From Candidatus Gastranaerophilales bacterium (GTDB lineage Bacteria; Cyanobacteriota; Vampirovibrionia; Gastranaerophilales; Gastranaerophilaceae): a stretch of 39,570 nucleotides of DNA. Numbering within the stretch: the first letter of the stretch is position 1; each line of letters starts with the position of its first letter. Below the pieces are notes generated by a model. That model was not told the DNA's origin. It saw only the letters and a program-made list of their open reading frames with translations, and did no database searches. Position numbers and translations under genes: made by a program. Shown piece by piece: positions 31,216-39,312 of the stretch. The stretch covers positions 1 through 39,570 of the forward strand of contig CALVHD010000017.1 of NCBI GenBank assembly GCA_944327245.1, in the 5' to 3' direction.

Positions 31216-32364
31216 ATGAAAGAGATTTTATCAATAATCGAAAGAGAAACAAAGGGAAAATGTTTTCGTTCTCAAAAATATTCTATTGATACTGAAAAAG
31301 TTTCAACAATTGATTATACAGAAGAAAAAGAAATCGTTGTTGATAAAAGCGGAGAAACTGAAAAGCAACAAGGTTATATTGATTTAAGAAAATTAGTTAA
31401 GGATATATCAAAAGATAAACCTCTGTTTAAATTTTTCTTAGATGGTTCAAGACGAGTTTATAAAATAGATGACATTGCATATGATCAGAAAGTCTATCCT
31501 ATCATAACAGGACAAATTGGTGTTGGTTGCTGTAGACGAGATGAACGGAAAATCAAAAAATTAAAAGTTGTTAATGAAAATGTAATTGTGTTACCAATAG
31601 ATGCAAATCCCGATAATACTCGACACGAACAATATTTTGAAAATATTAAAACTAAAATAAATTTATATACAAGTTCTTTTAATAAAATAAACATAAATAT
31701 TGATAAAATTCTATTTTATACGCCTAAAAAAGATCAAGACTCTAAAAATCTTGCAGTTGCAAAAGTACAAGATCGGATGATTGAACTTGAAAAAGAATTA
31801 GTATCAAATTTGGCTAAAGAAAATTATTTAAGCAAAGATGCATATATGGTTAAAGATGGATCATTAGAATACAAAGAGTATGGTTCTAAAACGGTAAATA
31901 AATACTCGTACGCATCAATAAGAGATAATTATTCAGCAGTTGTTGGCATTTCAAAATCATTTAATCCTTCTTTGGCAAGGAAAAAGGATAAAACAAGCAT
32001 GGCTAAAGATATTGCGGAATTACCAATTTACCACCGAACACCTGCTTTTATGTATGAATCAGAACATACAGGAAATGAAAAGTTTGCTATATGGTATGTG
32101 CGTATAAGATCTGCGGATCATTGTCAAGGTCCTTTTGACGGTGTTGTAAAGGTTGAGAAAATTCTAATGAAAGATACAGAACAACAGAAAGGATTAAATA
32201 CTAACGAGATCAATTTGATTAGTGCCAATATAATTAATGAAAGAAACCCAGTATGTTATGGTAATGATAATAGATGGGCAAATCACATATATCCAATATA
32301 TTTGACTGAAACTTTTGTAAAAAGTCAATATATAAGTAATACTTTTTTCTTGAATATGTTCTAA
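31216..32364 (+). CDS. NurA-like nuclease, first gene of the candidate defence operon
   Basis: A 382-residue protein matching the NurA nuclease fold. FKFFLDGSRRVYKID (D76) is the first NurA motif, where the aspartate binds metal. VKDGSLEYK is the second (usual form DGsL). Near the C-terminus SADHCQGPFDGVVKVE supplies further acidic and histidine residues. In archaea and some bacteria NurA is a 5'-3' DNA nuclease that joins a HerA hexamer to process DNA ends. Here a HerA-like gene follows after 9 bases. Ribosome site is weak (AGAAAG); a frame from 31179 overlaps the start in another frame. Called NurA-like because similarity outside these motifs is low. Confidence 0.75.
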   Translation: MKEILSIIERETKGKCFRSQKYSIDTEKVSTIDYTEEKEIVVDKSGETEKQQGYIDLRKLVKDISKDKPLFKFFLDGSRRVYKIDDIAYDQKVYPIITGQIGVGCCRRDERKIKKLKVVNENVIVLPIDANPDNTRHEQYFENIKTKINLYTSSFNKININIDKILFYTPKKDQDSKNLAVAKVQDRMIELEKELVSNLAKENYLSKDAYMVKDGSLEYKEYGSKTVNKYSYASIRDNYSAVVGISKSFNPSLARKKDKTSMAKDIAELPIYHRTPAFMYESEHTGNEKFAIWYVRIRSADHCQGPFDGVVKVEKILMKDTEQQKGLNTNEINLISANIINERNPVCYGNDNRWANHIYPIYLTETFVKSQYISNTFFLNMF

Positions 32365-32373
32365 GGAGTAAAT

Positions 32374-34038
32374 ATGAGTAAGTTAATTGGAAAAATTGCA
32401 GCAACAGAAAAAAATCCTACAACTATAGATGAATTTCATTTTTGGACAGATACAAATTTAATATTAAATCCTTTTGATGTCGTGAAAGTTTCTCATATTA
32501 ATGGAAGTTATACTTATGGTGTTATTCAGGAAATTTTTCACATAACGGATTCTACAGGATATTTAAATAATTATATTTCTAGCGACTTTGGGGATGCAAA
32601 CATCCAACCAAATACATTAAGAATTGGCATGAATTATGTAAAAGCTAAATTTTGTTATAATGATAAGTCAATTTATATTCCAGTACAAAACGATGCTCAA
32701 GTATTTTTAGCTACTCAGGATGAAATAGAAGCTGCCTTAGGTTTAAAAGATGTTAAAAATCCAATTATTTGTGGATATTTAGAAATGTACAGTAATACAG
32801 ATAATATTGATGATAAAGTTAAATTGCCAGTCAAATTAAATTCAGAATTCTTAATTGGACCAGAAGGTGCACATTTAAATATTTCTGGTATTTCTGGTCT
32901 GGCAGCTAAAACTTCTTATGCAATGTTTTTATTGAAATCAATTCAAGATAGAGCAATACAAGAAGATGAAAATATTGCATTTGTATTTTTGAATGTAAAA
33001 GGCAAGGATCTTTTATCTATTGATGAACAGCCAACTCAATATGAAAATCAAAAGTATAAGAATATACAAAAAGAGTATAAGGATTTAGGATTAGATACAG
33101 AGCCTTTTAAAAATGTAAAATATTTCTATCCGTATGATCGAAATAATGAAGGTACGTATGGTAAAGAAATCTTAGAAGACCAACTCCGTTGTAATAAAGC
33201 AGAAAAATATAAATTTATTTATGAACAAGATAAGGAAAATTTAGATTTATTATTTTCAAATATTGATGATCCAAATCAAACAATGGATTCAATAATAAAT
33301 TGTATAATGTCAGGGCAAGATGGTTTTAACAATTGTCAAAGTTGGGAAGATTTCTTAGAGCATGTTCAATCAAAATGCGAAGCTGGTTCTAACAATAGAG
33401 ATAAAGAAATAACTGTTTCTAGTTGGCGAAAATTCAAAAGAATAGTAACAAAATATTTGAAAAATGGAACAAGTGCTAATCTTTTTGCGAATAGACTTGT
33501 TCATGAAGATTCTGAAATTCGTTTAGAAGATGCTATTAAACGGATAAAAAAACACGAAATTTATGTTGTTGACATTGCCAAGCAAGAAGAAGATATGCAA
33601 GCATTTGTATTTGGGAATGTCATGAGGGCAATATACAACTTAAAACTTGGAGATTATGAAAAAGAGAATCCCCCTAGGATTGTTATTTTTATTGATGAAT
33701 TAAATAAATATGCATCAAAAGATGTACCTAAAACATCTCCGATTTTGCGCCAAATTATTGATATAGCAGAAAGAGGACGTTCTTTAGGAATTGTACTATT
33801 TGCAGCAGAACAATTTAGAAGTGCAATTCACGATAGAGTTTCTGGAAACTGTTCTACTCATGCTTATGGCAGAACGAATTCGATAGAAGTTTCAAAGAAA
33901 GATTATTCATTTGTTCCTAAAGTATATCAGAATATGATGACTAGATTGAAACAGGGAGAATATGTCATTCAAAATCCAATGTTTAATTCATTATTGAGTG
34001 TAAAATTTCCTGAACCAATATATAGGCAACATAAATAA
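32374..34038 (+). CDS. HerA-like ATPase with unusual P-loop
   Basis: A 554-residue FtsK-HerA superfamily ATPase. Residues 1-110 form a HAS-barrel-like beta domain. The P-loop region (172-180) reads GISGLAAKT, lacking the glycine before lysine found in the usual GxxxxGK[ST]. Walker B is RIVIFIDELNKYA. The C-terminal part has AERGRSLGIVLFAAEQFR and YGRTNSIEVS, like HerA sensor and arginine-finger segments. HerA forms hexameric rings that pump DNA through and activate NurA. AAGGAG lies just upstream. An insert of about 200 residues (190-400) between the motifs is larger than in archaeal HerA. Confidence 0.82.
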   Translation: MSKLIGKIAATEKNPTTIDEFHFWTDTNLILNPFDVVKVSHINGSYTYGVIQEIFHITDSTGYLNNYISSDFGDANIQPNTLRIGMNYVKAKFCYNDKSIYIPVQNDAQVFLATQDEIEAALGLKDVKNPIICGYLEMYSNTDNIDDKVKLPVKLNSEFLIGPEGAHLNISGISGLAAKTSYAMFLLKSIQDRAIQEDENIAFVFLNVKGKDLLSIDEQPTQYENQKYKNIQKEYKDLGLDTEPFKNVKYFYPYDRNNEGTYGKEILEDQLRCNKAEKYKFIYEQDKENLDLLFSNIDDPNQTMDSIINCIMSGQDGFNNCQSWEDFLEHVQSKCEAGSNNRDKEITVSSWRKFKRIVTKYLKNGTSANLFANRLVHEDSEIRLEDAIKRIKKHEIYVVDIAKQEEDMQAFVFGNVMRAIYNLKLGDYEKENPPRIVIFIDELNKYASKDVPKTSPILRQIIDIAERGRSLGIVLFAAEQFRSAIHDRVSGNCSTHAYGRTNSIEVSKKDYSFVPKVYQNMMTRLKQGEYVIQNPMFNSLLSVKFPEPIYRQHK

Positions 34039-34048
34039 GAGGTTTAAT

Positions 34049-35602
34049 ATGCAAACAGAATTATACAAAATTGGTAAAAATATATTAGAGAATTTAACTT
34101 CCGGGATGTATACTGATTCGAAATTTATATATAGAGAGTACGTTCAAAATGCTGCCGATGCAATTGATGAAGCTATAGCAAACAATATATTAACTAAAGA
34201 AGATGCTAAAATTTTAATTAACATTGATGCACAAAATAGAGCTATACATATAGAAGATAACGCAACGGGTATTGATTATAGAAATGCATTAAGATTATTG
34301 GGTAATGTAGCTGATTCAGTAAAAGATAAAAATATCAATAAAGGTTTTAGGGGAATTGGTCGGTTGGGCGGATTGGCTTATTGCAAAAAATTAATATTTG
34401 AAACAAGTTCATTAGGAGAAGATAGAAAGACCATCATGACTTGGGATGCAGAATTATTGCATAAAATACTTAATGATCCTAATGATAAATCTGATGCAGC
34501 GACTGTTATTAATAAAATAGTGCATATAAATACAATAGAAGAAAAAGAGAATGAGCATTATTTTAGGGTTAGTTTATACGATATAAAACCAAGTAATAGT
34601 GATCTACTAGATAAAGGTTTGATAAGAGAATATCTTAGTCAAGTAGCTCCAGTTGATTTCGATTCAACAATTTTTCTTTTAAGCCGAAAAATTAAAGAAG
34701 AAATGAAAGCTAATTCCAAAAACTTAGATACTTACAAAATATATATTAACAACGATCAACTTTATAAAATTTATCAAACAAGTTTAATTGATACAAATGG
34801 ATCTAAATATGATGAAATAGGTGATATTGATTATCACGAATTTCGAAATTCTAAAGGAGAAATTTTAGCTTGGAGTTGGATAGGTATTTCTAAATTTGAG
34901 AAATGTATTCCTGAAAAAAATAATCCTCAAAGATGTATTCGTTTGAAAAAAGCAAATATTCAATTAGGTGATGCCGAAACATTAAATAATCTTCATAAAG
35001 AACCAAGAGGTAATGGATATTTTGTTGGAGAAGTTCATGCAATTCATACTGATTTGACACCTAATGCAAGAAGAGATTATTTTAATGAAACAGGAACATT
35101 AAAAGAGTTAGAAATAAAGTTAAAGGAATACTTTAATTCCTTATACAATTTATATCATTTAGCGAATGATCAAAAGAATGCATTAAAAAAACAAAATGAA
35201 TATGTACAAAAAAAACAAGAATATGAAGAAAAACAAAAAGCAGGTACATTTATTAATTCTGAAGATCAGAAAAAGTCATTAAAACAGCTAGAAGAACTAA
35301 AACAAAAAGCAGACAAAGCAAAAAAAGATTCTGACAGAATTAGTAAAAAAGCTGAAGATAATGGAACACTGAAAAGAGTAGTAACTTTTATAAAAAAAGA
35401 TTATGGAAATGATATTGAAGAAATTTCAGATATTAAAGAAACATTACAAAATAATAAAAAAGCTTATCGTTCAAATAAATTAAATAAGTTGAATAGAGAA
35501 GAAAGAAAGTTAATTAGTAAAATATACGAAATATTGGAAAAAGTTCTTGATCCAGAAACAAGAGAATGTGTAATTAATAAGATTGAAGAAGAGTTTAGTT
35601 AG
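34049..35602 (+). CDS. Hsp90/GHKL-type ATPase with coiled-coil tail
   Basis: A 517-residue protein. The N-terminal GHKL ATP-binding domain has the N box IYREYVQNAADAIDEAI (E30, N34), the G1 box IEDNATGI (D70, G74) and the glycine loop KGFRGIGRLGGLAYC (99-112), all intact, so ATP binding is likely. A middle region follows, with AWSWIGISKFEKCI and TPNARRDYFN resembling Hsp90 or MORC-like middle domains. From about 375 to 430 there is a long charged coiled coil. GHKL ATPases of this type occur in several defence loci and act as ATP-driven clamps. It sits 10 bases after the HerA gene, with AGAGG as ribosome site. Confidence 0.8.
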   Translation: MQTELYKIGKNILENLTSGMYTDSKFIYREYVQNAADAIDEAIANNILTKEDAKILINIDAQNRAIHIEDNATGIDYRNALRLLGNVADSVKDKNINKGFRGIGRLGGLAYCKKLIFETSSLGEDRKTIMTWDAELLHKILNDPNDKSDAATVINKIVHINTIEEKENEHYFRVSLYDIKPSNSDLLDKGLIREYLSQVAPVDFDSTIFLLSRKIKEEMKANSKNLDTYKIYINNDQLYKIYQTSLIDTNGSKYDEIGDIDYHEFRNSKGEILAWSWIGISKFEKCIPEKNNPQRCIRLKKANIQLGDAETLNNLHKEPRGNGYFVGEVHAIHTDLTPNARRDYFNETGTLKELEIKLKEYFNSLYNLYHLANDQKNALKKQNEYVQKKQEYEEKQKAGTFINSEDQKKSLKQLEELKQKADKAKKDSDRISKKAEDNGTLKRVVTFIKKDYGNDIEEISDIKETLQNNKKAYRSNKLNKLNREERKLISKIYEILEKVLDPETRECVINKIEEEFS

Positions 35603-35604
35603 AG

Positions 35605-37497
35605 ATGAAAAAAAGAAAAATATTATTATTAGAACCCAATTATAAAAATAAATATCCGCCAATAGGATTGATGAAAATAGCCACATATCATAGACTGTTA
35701 GGTGATGATGTTCATTTTTACAAAGGCAATTTAAATGATTTTGTTGTACAAGAAATTACCGAAGATGCTATTAAAAAGTTTACAGACATAGATTCCTCTG
35801 TCACCTGGCGACATTATTATTTCGAAATAAAAGATTATGTTAAATATGGACATGATGATAACCTAAAATTTATTATCTATAAAAGTAAAAAGGATTCTAA
35901 ACTTATAGAGTTGTCATGCCATTATTTCAGAAAATATTACACCCAAAAAGAATACTTTAAAAATCCACGTTGGGACAGGGTTTTGGTTACTACTTTATTT
36001 ACATTTTATTGGAAACAAACAATAGAAACCGTAGAATTTGCAAAGAAAATTGTCAAAGATATAAATAATGTTAAAGCAGGTGGAGTATTGGCTTCAGTCG
36101 TTTCAAAGGAGTTTGAGGCCGCTACTGGTGTTAAACCAGATGTTGGCTTATTAAATAAGCCGGGTATTTATGACGATAATGATTACATAATTGATGAACT
36201 GCCATTAGATTATTCTATATTAGAAGAAATTGATTATAAATATCCAGAAACAGGATCTTATTATGGATATATGTCAAGAGGGTGCGTAAATAAGTGTAAG
36301 TTTTGCGCGGTCCCTATAATTGAACCTAAGTATGAAAATATGATTACGATAGGTGATAAAATCAAAGCTACACGAGAAAAGTTTGGAGAACAAAAAAATC
36401 TTTTATTATTAGATAATAATGTTTTAGCCTCTGAAAAATTTGAGGAAATTATTCAAGAAATTAAAGATGCAGGATTTTATAAAGGTGCACAATTTGAAAG
36501 ATCTAATTATTTAGATATATCAATCAATCGTATAAAAGAGGGTTATAATAAAAAAGCATATATTCGTAAAGCAACACGTTTATTTATAGAATTATTGGAT
36601 AGATTACATGGTGAAGAAAAACAAAAAATGTTTGATTTACTAAAAGAGCATTATTTACTTAATGAATATACTGCAACAGAAAAAGATGTTTTAGCTGTAT
36701 ATAAAGAATGCAAAGATTTATATGAACAAAAACGTCTAAAATCAAAGATGAATAGATATGTTGATTTCAATCAAGGTTTAGATGCTAGATTAATGACCGA
36801 TCAAAAAATGAAACGTTTAAGTGAGATTGCTATTCATCCTTTAAGAATTGCGTTTGATAATTGGAAACTAAGGGAAACATATGAAAAAGCAATAAGATTA
36901 GCCGCAAAACATAATATAAAACATTTATCAAATTATATATTGTACAATTTTGAAGATAAACCAGAAGAATTATACCATAGACTTCGAATTAATGTTGATT
37001 TATCAGATGAATTAGGAGTTAGAATATATTCATTTCCTATGAAATATCATCCCATTATGGATCCTAAATATTTCCAAAATAGAGAATATATTGGCACTTA
37101 TTGGAATCGTAAATATATACGAGCAATTCAGGCTGTATTAAATTCTACAAAAGGGAAAATAGGAACTGGTAAAAGTTTTTTTAATAAAGCTTTTGGTGCA
37201 AATGAACAAGAGTTCAGAAAAATTTTATATATGCCTGAAACTTTCATTATTTATAGAATGAAATTTGAAGAATCTGGTTGGACTGATAGATGGTGGAACG
37301 CCTATTGCAGCTTAACAGATTCGCAAAAAGAAATCGCTAATAAGGTAATACATTCTAATAAATTTGAAAATATTCAAGTATATAGAAAATATCCTCAAGT
37401 ATACAAAGTATTGCAATATTACACTATATCAAAAGATTTTAATCCAGAAATCTTAAACCGAACTTCTATAGAAGAGAAGGAACTACTAAAAATCTAG
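35605..37497 (+). CDS. Radical SAM protein with B12-binding-like N-terminus
   Basis: A 630-residue protein. The first 40 residues (KILLLEPNYKNKYPPIGLMK) look like the start of a B12-binding domain as in many radical SAM methyltransferases, but no DxHxxG cobalamin motif is evident. The iron-sulfur motif is GCVNKCKFC (C227, C231, C234), the canonical CxxxCxxC that binds 4Fe-4S and S-adenosylmethionine. Later parts (DFNQGLDARLMTDQKMKRL, then SNYILYNFEDKPEELYHRL) fit the barrel of this class. The substrate is unknown. It closes the operon, 2 bases after the GHKL gene stop. Radical SAM enzymes in DNA-associated loci could modify nucleobases or proteins; that is inference. Confidence 0.85.
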   Translation: MKKRKILLLEPNYKNKYPPIGLMKIATYHRLLGDDVHFYKGNLNDFVVQEITEDAIKKFTDIDSSVTWRHYYFEIKDYVKYGHDDNLKFIIYKSKKDSKLIELSCHYFRKYYTQKEYFKNPRWDRVLVTTLFTFYWKQTIETVEFAKKIVKDINNVKAGGVLASVVSKEFEAATGVKPDVGLLNKPGIYDDNDYIIDELPLDYSILEEIDYKYPETGSYYGYMSRGCVNKCKFCAVPIIEPKYENMITIGDKIKATREKFGEQKNLLLLDNNVLASEKFEEIIQEIKDAGFYKGAQFERSNYLDISINRIKEGYNKKAYIRKATRLFIELLDRLHGEEKQKMFDLLKEHYLLNEYTATEKDVLAVYKECKDLYEQKRLKSKMNRYVDFNQGLDARLMTDQKMKRLSEIAIHPLRIAFDNWKLRETYEKAIRLAAKHNIKHLSNYILYNFEDKPEELYHRLRINVDLSDELGVRIYSFPMKYHPIMDPKYFQNREYIGTYWNRKYIRAIQAVLNSTKGKIGTGKSFFNKAFGANEQEFRKILYMPETFIIYRMKFEESGWTDRWWNAYCSLTDSQKEIANKVIHSNKFENIQVYRKYPQVYKVLQYYTISKDFNPEILNRTSIEEKELLKI

Positions 37498-38636
37498 GTA
37501 CCTTCTTTAAGTACATCCAAATACTCTTTATATGCAAAAGTTCGATTTCTTGATTGGGTTGAAGTTTGTTCAAGGACACCGATACTAGTCAGGTCTTTGA
37601 CTATGCTTGACATTGTATTAAATGCTATATCAAGCTCTTTGGCTGTTTTTTGAATCTCAATAATAGGGTTTGACTCTAAATATTCAAATACTCTCATTGC
37701 ATTTTTAGCTCTGCGTCCCAAGCACTCAATTTTTAGGCAATAGTTATCATGCAAAGAAGTTAATTTATCAATAGTTTCAACTGCATCTTTTGCTGATTCA
37801 TAAACAGCTTCTAAGAAAAATTTAATCCATTGTTCATAGTTACCTTTCAGACGAACTTCATTCATACGGTCATAGTATTCAATCCTATTCTTTTTCAAGA
37901 AGTAAGAAATATATAATGCCGGTGTGCTTAAAACTTTCTTTTCCATTAAAAATAAAGTAATTAAAAGCCGTCCGATTCTGCCGTTACCATCCAAAAACGG
38001 GTGGATAGTTTCAAATTGATAATGAATTAATCCTGCTCTAATTAAAACATCAAGTTCATCATCACCATTAATGTATTTTTCTAAATCAGACATTGCCTGT
38101 ATCATATCTTCAACAGACGGTGGAATATAGCGGGCATTTTGCAAATTGCAACCTGCTGCACCAATCCAATTTTGAGAGTGCCTAAATTCACCGGGACTTT
38201 TATTTTGCCCTCTAACACCTGATAACAAAACTTCGTGTGTTTCTTTAATTAAACGGTTGCACAAAGGTAGTTCTTTTAATCTATTAATTGCATAATCTGT
38301 TGCTTTTATGTAGTTTACAACATCACCAACAGGCCTGTTAGTGTTTTCTTCTAAACACGGGTCTAAAACATCTTCTAAAGTTGCCTGAGTTCCTTCAATT
38401 TGAGAGGACATAAGAGCTTCTTTTCTTACATACATAGAAATAAACAAATGAATATTGGGAATTCTGCTTGAGATTCCTTCAAGTAATGCAAGTTGCTTAT
38501 TTGCTTTTACTAATAAATCTACAATATCCTTATTAAGTTCTATTGGCGGATTAGGCGGCAATACTGTAGGCATAAATGATTTATATGCCATATCACCTGA
38601 TAAATTGTTTTTGTATATTCCTGCTCTATTATTCAT
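37494..38636 (-). CDS. Fic-family adenylyltransferase with C-terminal winged helix
   Basis: A 380-residue Fic protein. It contains HPFLDGNGRIGRLL (H212 to R223), a full active motif for transferring AMP to target hydroxyls. Upstream, MSSQIEGTQATLEDV carries the class II inhibitory helix (S77, E81, G82) that blocks ATP until released. The C-terminal 70 residues form a winged helix (RVFEYLESNPIIEIQKTAKE, then SRNRTFAYKEYLDVL). It is convergent with the radical SAM gene, overlapping by 4 bases. Fic proteins of this SoFic type are found in phage defence and toxin contexts. A palindromic promoter region precedes it, so autoregulation is plausible. Confidence 0.9.
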   Translation of the reverse strand: MNNRAGIYKNNLSGDMAYKSFMPTVLPPNPPIELNKDIVDLLVKANKQLALLEGISSRIPNIHLFISMYVRKEALMSSQIEGTQATLEDVLDPCLEENTNRPVGDVVNYIKATDYAINRLKELPLCNRLIKETHEVLLSGVRGQNKSPGEFRHSQNWIGAAGCNLQNARYIPPSVEDMIQAMSDLEKYINGDDELDVLIRAGLIHYQFETIHPFLDGNGRIGRLLITLFLMEKKVLSTPALYISYFLKKNRIEYYDRMNEVRLKGNYEQWIKFFLEAVYESAKDAVETIDKLTSLHDNYCLKIECLGRRAKNAMRVFEYLESNPIIEIQKTAKELDIAFNTMSSIVKDLTSIGVLEQTSTQSRNRTFAYKEYLDVLKEGT

Positions 38637-38647
38637 GGCAACTCCGC

Positions 38648-38694
38648 AATTGAAATAACAAGTTTATTATAACACCTTTATTTCAATTTAGCAA
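38648..38694 (-). promoter_or_regulatory. Fic promoter with inverted-repeat operator
   Basis: AATTGAAATAA (38648-38658) and TTATTTCAATT (38678-38688) are perfect inverted repeats. Between them lies minus-strand TATAAT (38666-38671), with TTGCTA (38689-38694) at 17 bases as -35. A dimeric repressor on the palindrome would cover the -10 box. Confidence 0.55.
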
Positions 38695-39036
38695 TTGGAA
38701 TTGAAACAAGGCTAAATAATTTGTTACAGTATTTCAATCTTGTATCTAGTACAACGGAATTTGTCAAAAATACAGAATTTTTCTGTGTCTCAGATTAAAG
38801 GAGGCTAAATAGGGGATTTACTCCTCCCCCGTCCGTATGTAAAATCATAATTCTTTAATTTTCAATCTTTCCTTAATCGCATTAAAGTTGCATAATAGTT
38901 ACAAAAATTCTGATAAATCAAGATTAAATCTAATAAAAATTAAGAATAAAAAATTGTTTCAAATTCATGCACCGTAACAAACAGAGATAAATTCTGATAA
39001 ACCCTGAAAAATAGCGAAAATACTGCGTCATACAAC

Positions 39037-39062
39037 TTCTAAGTAGTAGGTCATGCGTTCGA
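39037..39062 (+). pseudogene. tRNA-Arg 3' fragment, probable attachment-site remnant
   Basis: TTCTAAGTAGTAGGTCATGC and the bases to 39062 match tRNA-Arg 28406-28431 at 25 of 26 positions. The rest of the tRNA 3' end follows after the inserted unit C at 39196-39210. The 5' half is absent, so it cannot be functional. It lies in the same orientation as the intact gene. Confidence 0.85.
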
Positions 39063-39064
39063 GC

Positions 39065-39187
39065 GAATTTTGACTAGGGCGGAACAGAACTTTAGCTCGT
39101 TGTGAGCCCGTATGCTTGAGTAATTTTTTGGAGCGTTTGGGCAAAGCCCAAAAAGCGGAATACTAAAATTACGAGTTGTCAAAATTC
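39065..39187 (+). repeat. Structured repeat, family 2, island copy C inside a tRNA fragment
   Basis: Same 123-base unit as copy A. Left flank is ...GTCATGCGTTCGA and right flank is GCATCCAGGGTAGAT: the two halves of the tRNA T arm. The intact tRNA has only ATC between them. Confidence 0.88.
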
Positions 39188-39215
39188 AAGACGGAGCATC
39201 CAGGGTAGATAACTT

Positions 39216-39241
39216 AAAAACTCCCATTCAAGGGAGTTTTT
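39216..39241 (+). terminator. Terminator-like hairpin, second copy
   Basis: AAAAACTCCC and GGGAGTTTTT pair around ATTCAA. Same element as 28672-28697 with one loop substitution. Confidence 0.7.
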
Positions 39242-39312
39242 GCGTTATATAACCTGAAGGATTCTCAGCATCCCCCTACAATGCTTTAGTCTTTTTTTAT
39301 TTAAAATAGATT

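Larger units (their letters stand above)
39055..39295 (+). repeat. Terminal direct repeat of the island, right copy
   Basis: Matches 28511-28751 at a constant offset of 10544, with a few substitutions (for example GAACTTTAG for GAGCTTTAG, and TGCTTGAG for TGCTCGAG). It carries unit C, GCATCCAGGGTAGAT and the terminator-like hairpin. Confidence 0.9.
38637..39312. other. Island right-end intergenic region
   Basis: About 680 bases without a supported gene. It holds the Fic promoter with palindrome, a GGAGG/CCTCC hairpin (about 38801-38828), two AATTCTGATAAA copies (about 38905 and 38994), the decayed tRNA-Arg fragment, family-2 unit C and a terminator-like hairpin. Confidence 0.7.

Noticed and set aside
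31179-31289. 36-codon frame (MFGIADMQES...) overlapping the NurA-like start
   Set aside because: Only a weak ribosome site and low-information sequence; probably a shadow, though a leader peptide cannot be excluded.
39033-39210. A second functional or intron-containing tRNA-Arg
   Set aside because: The 5' half is missing and the insertion is in the T loop, not at the anticodon where known tRNA introns sit; the same unit occurs away from tRNAs.
28447-39295. Complete prophage or ICE
   Set aside because: No integrase, capsid, terminase, relaxase or conjugation gene is present; only end repeats and cargo remain.
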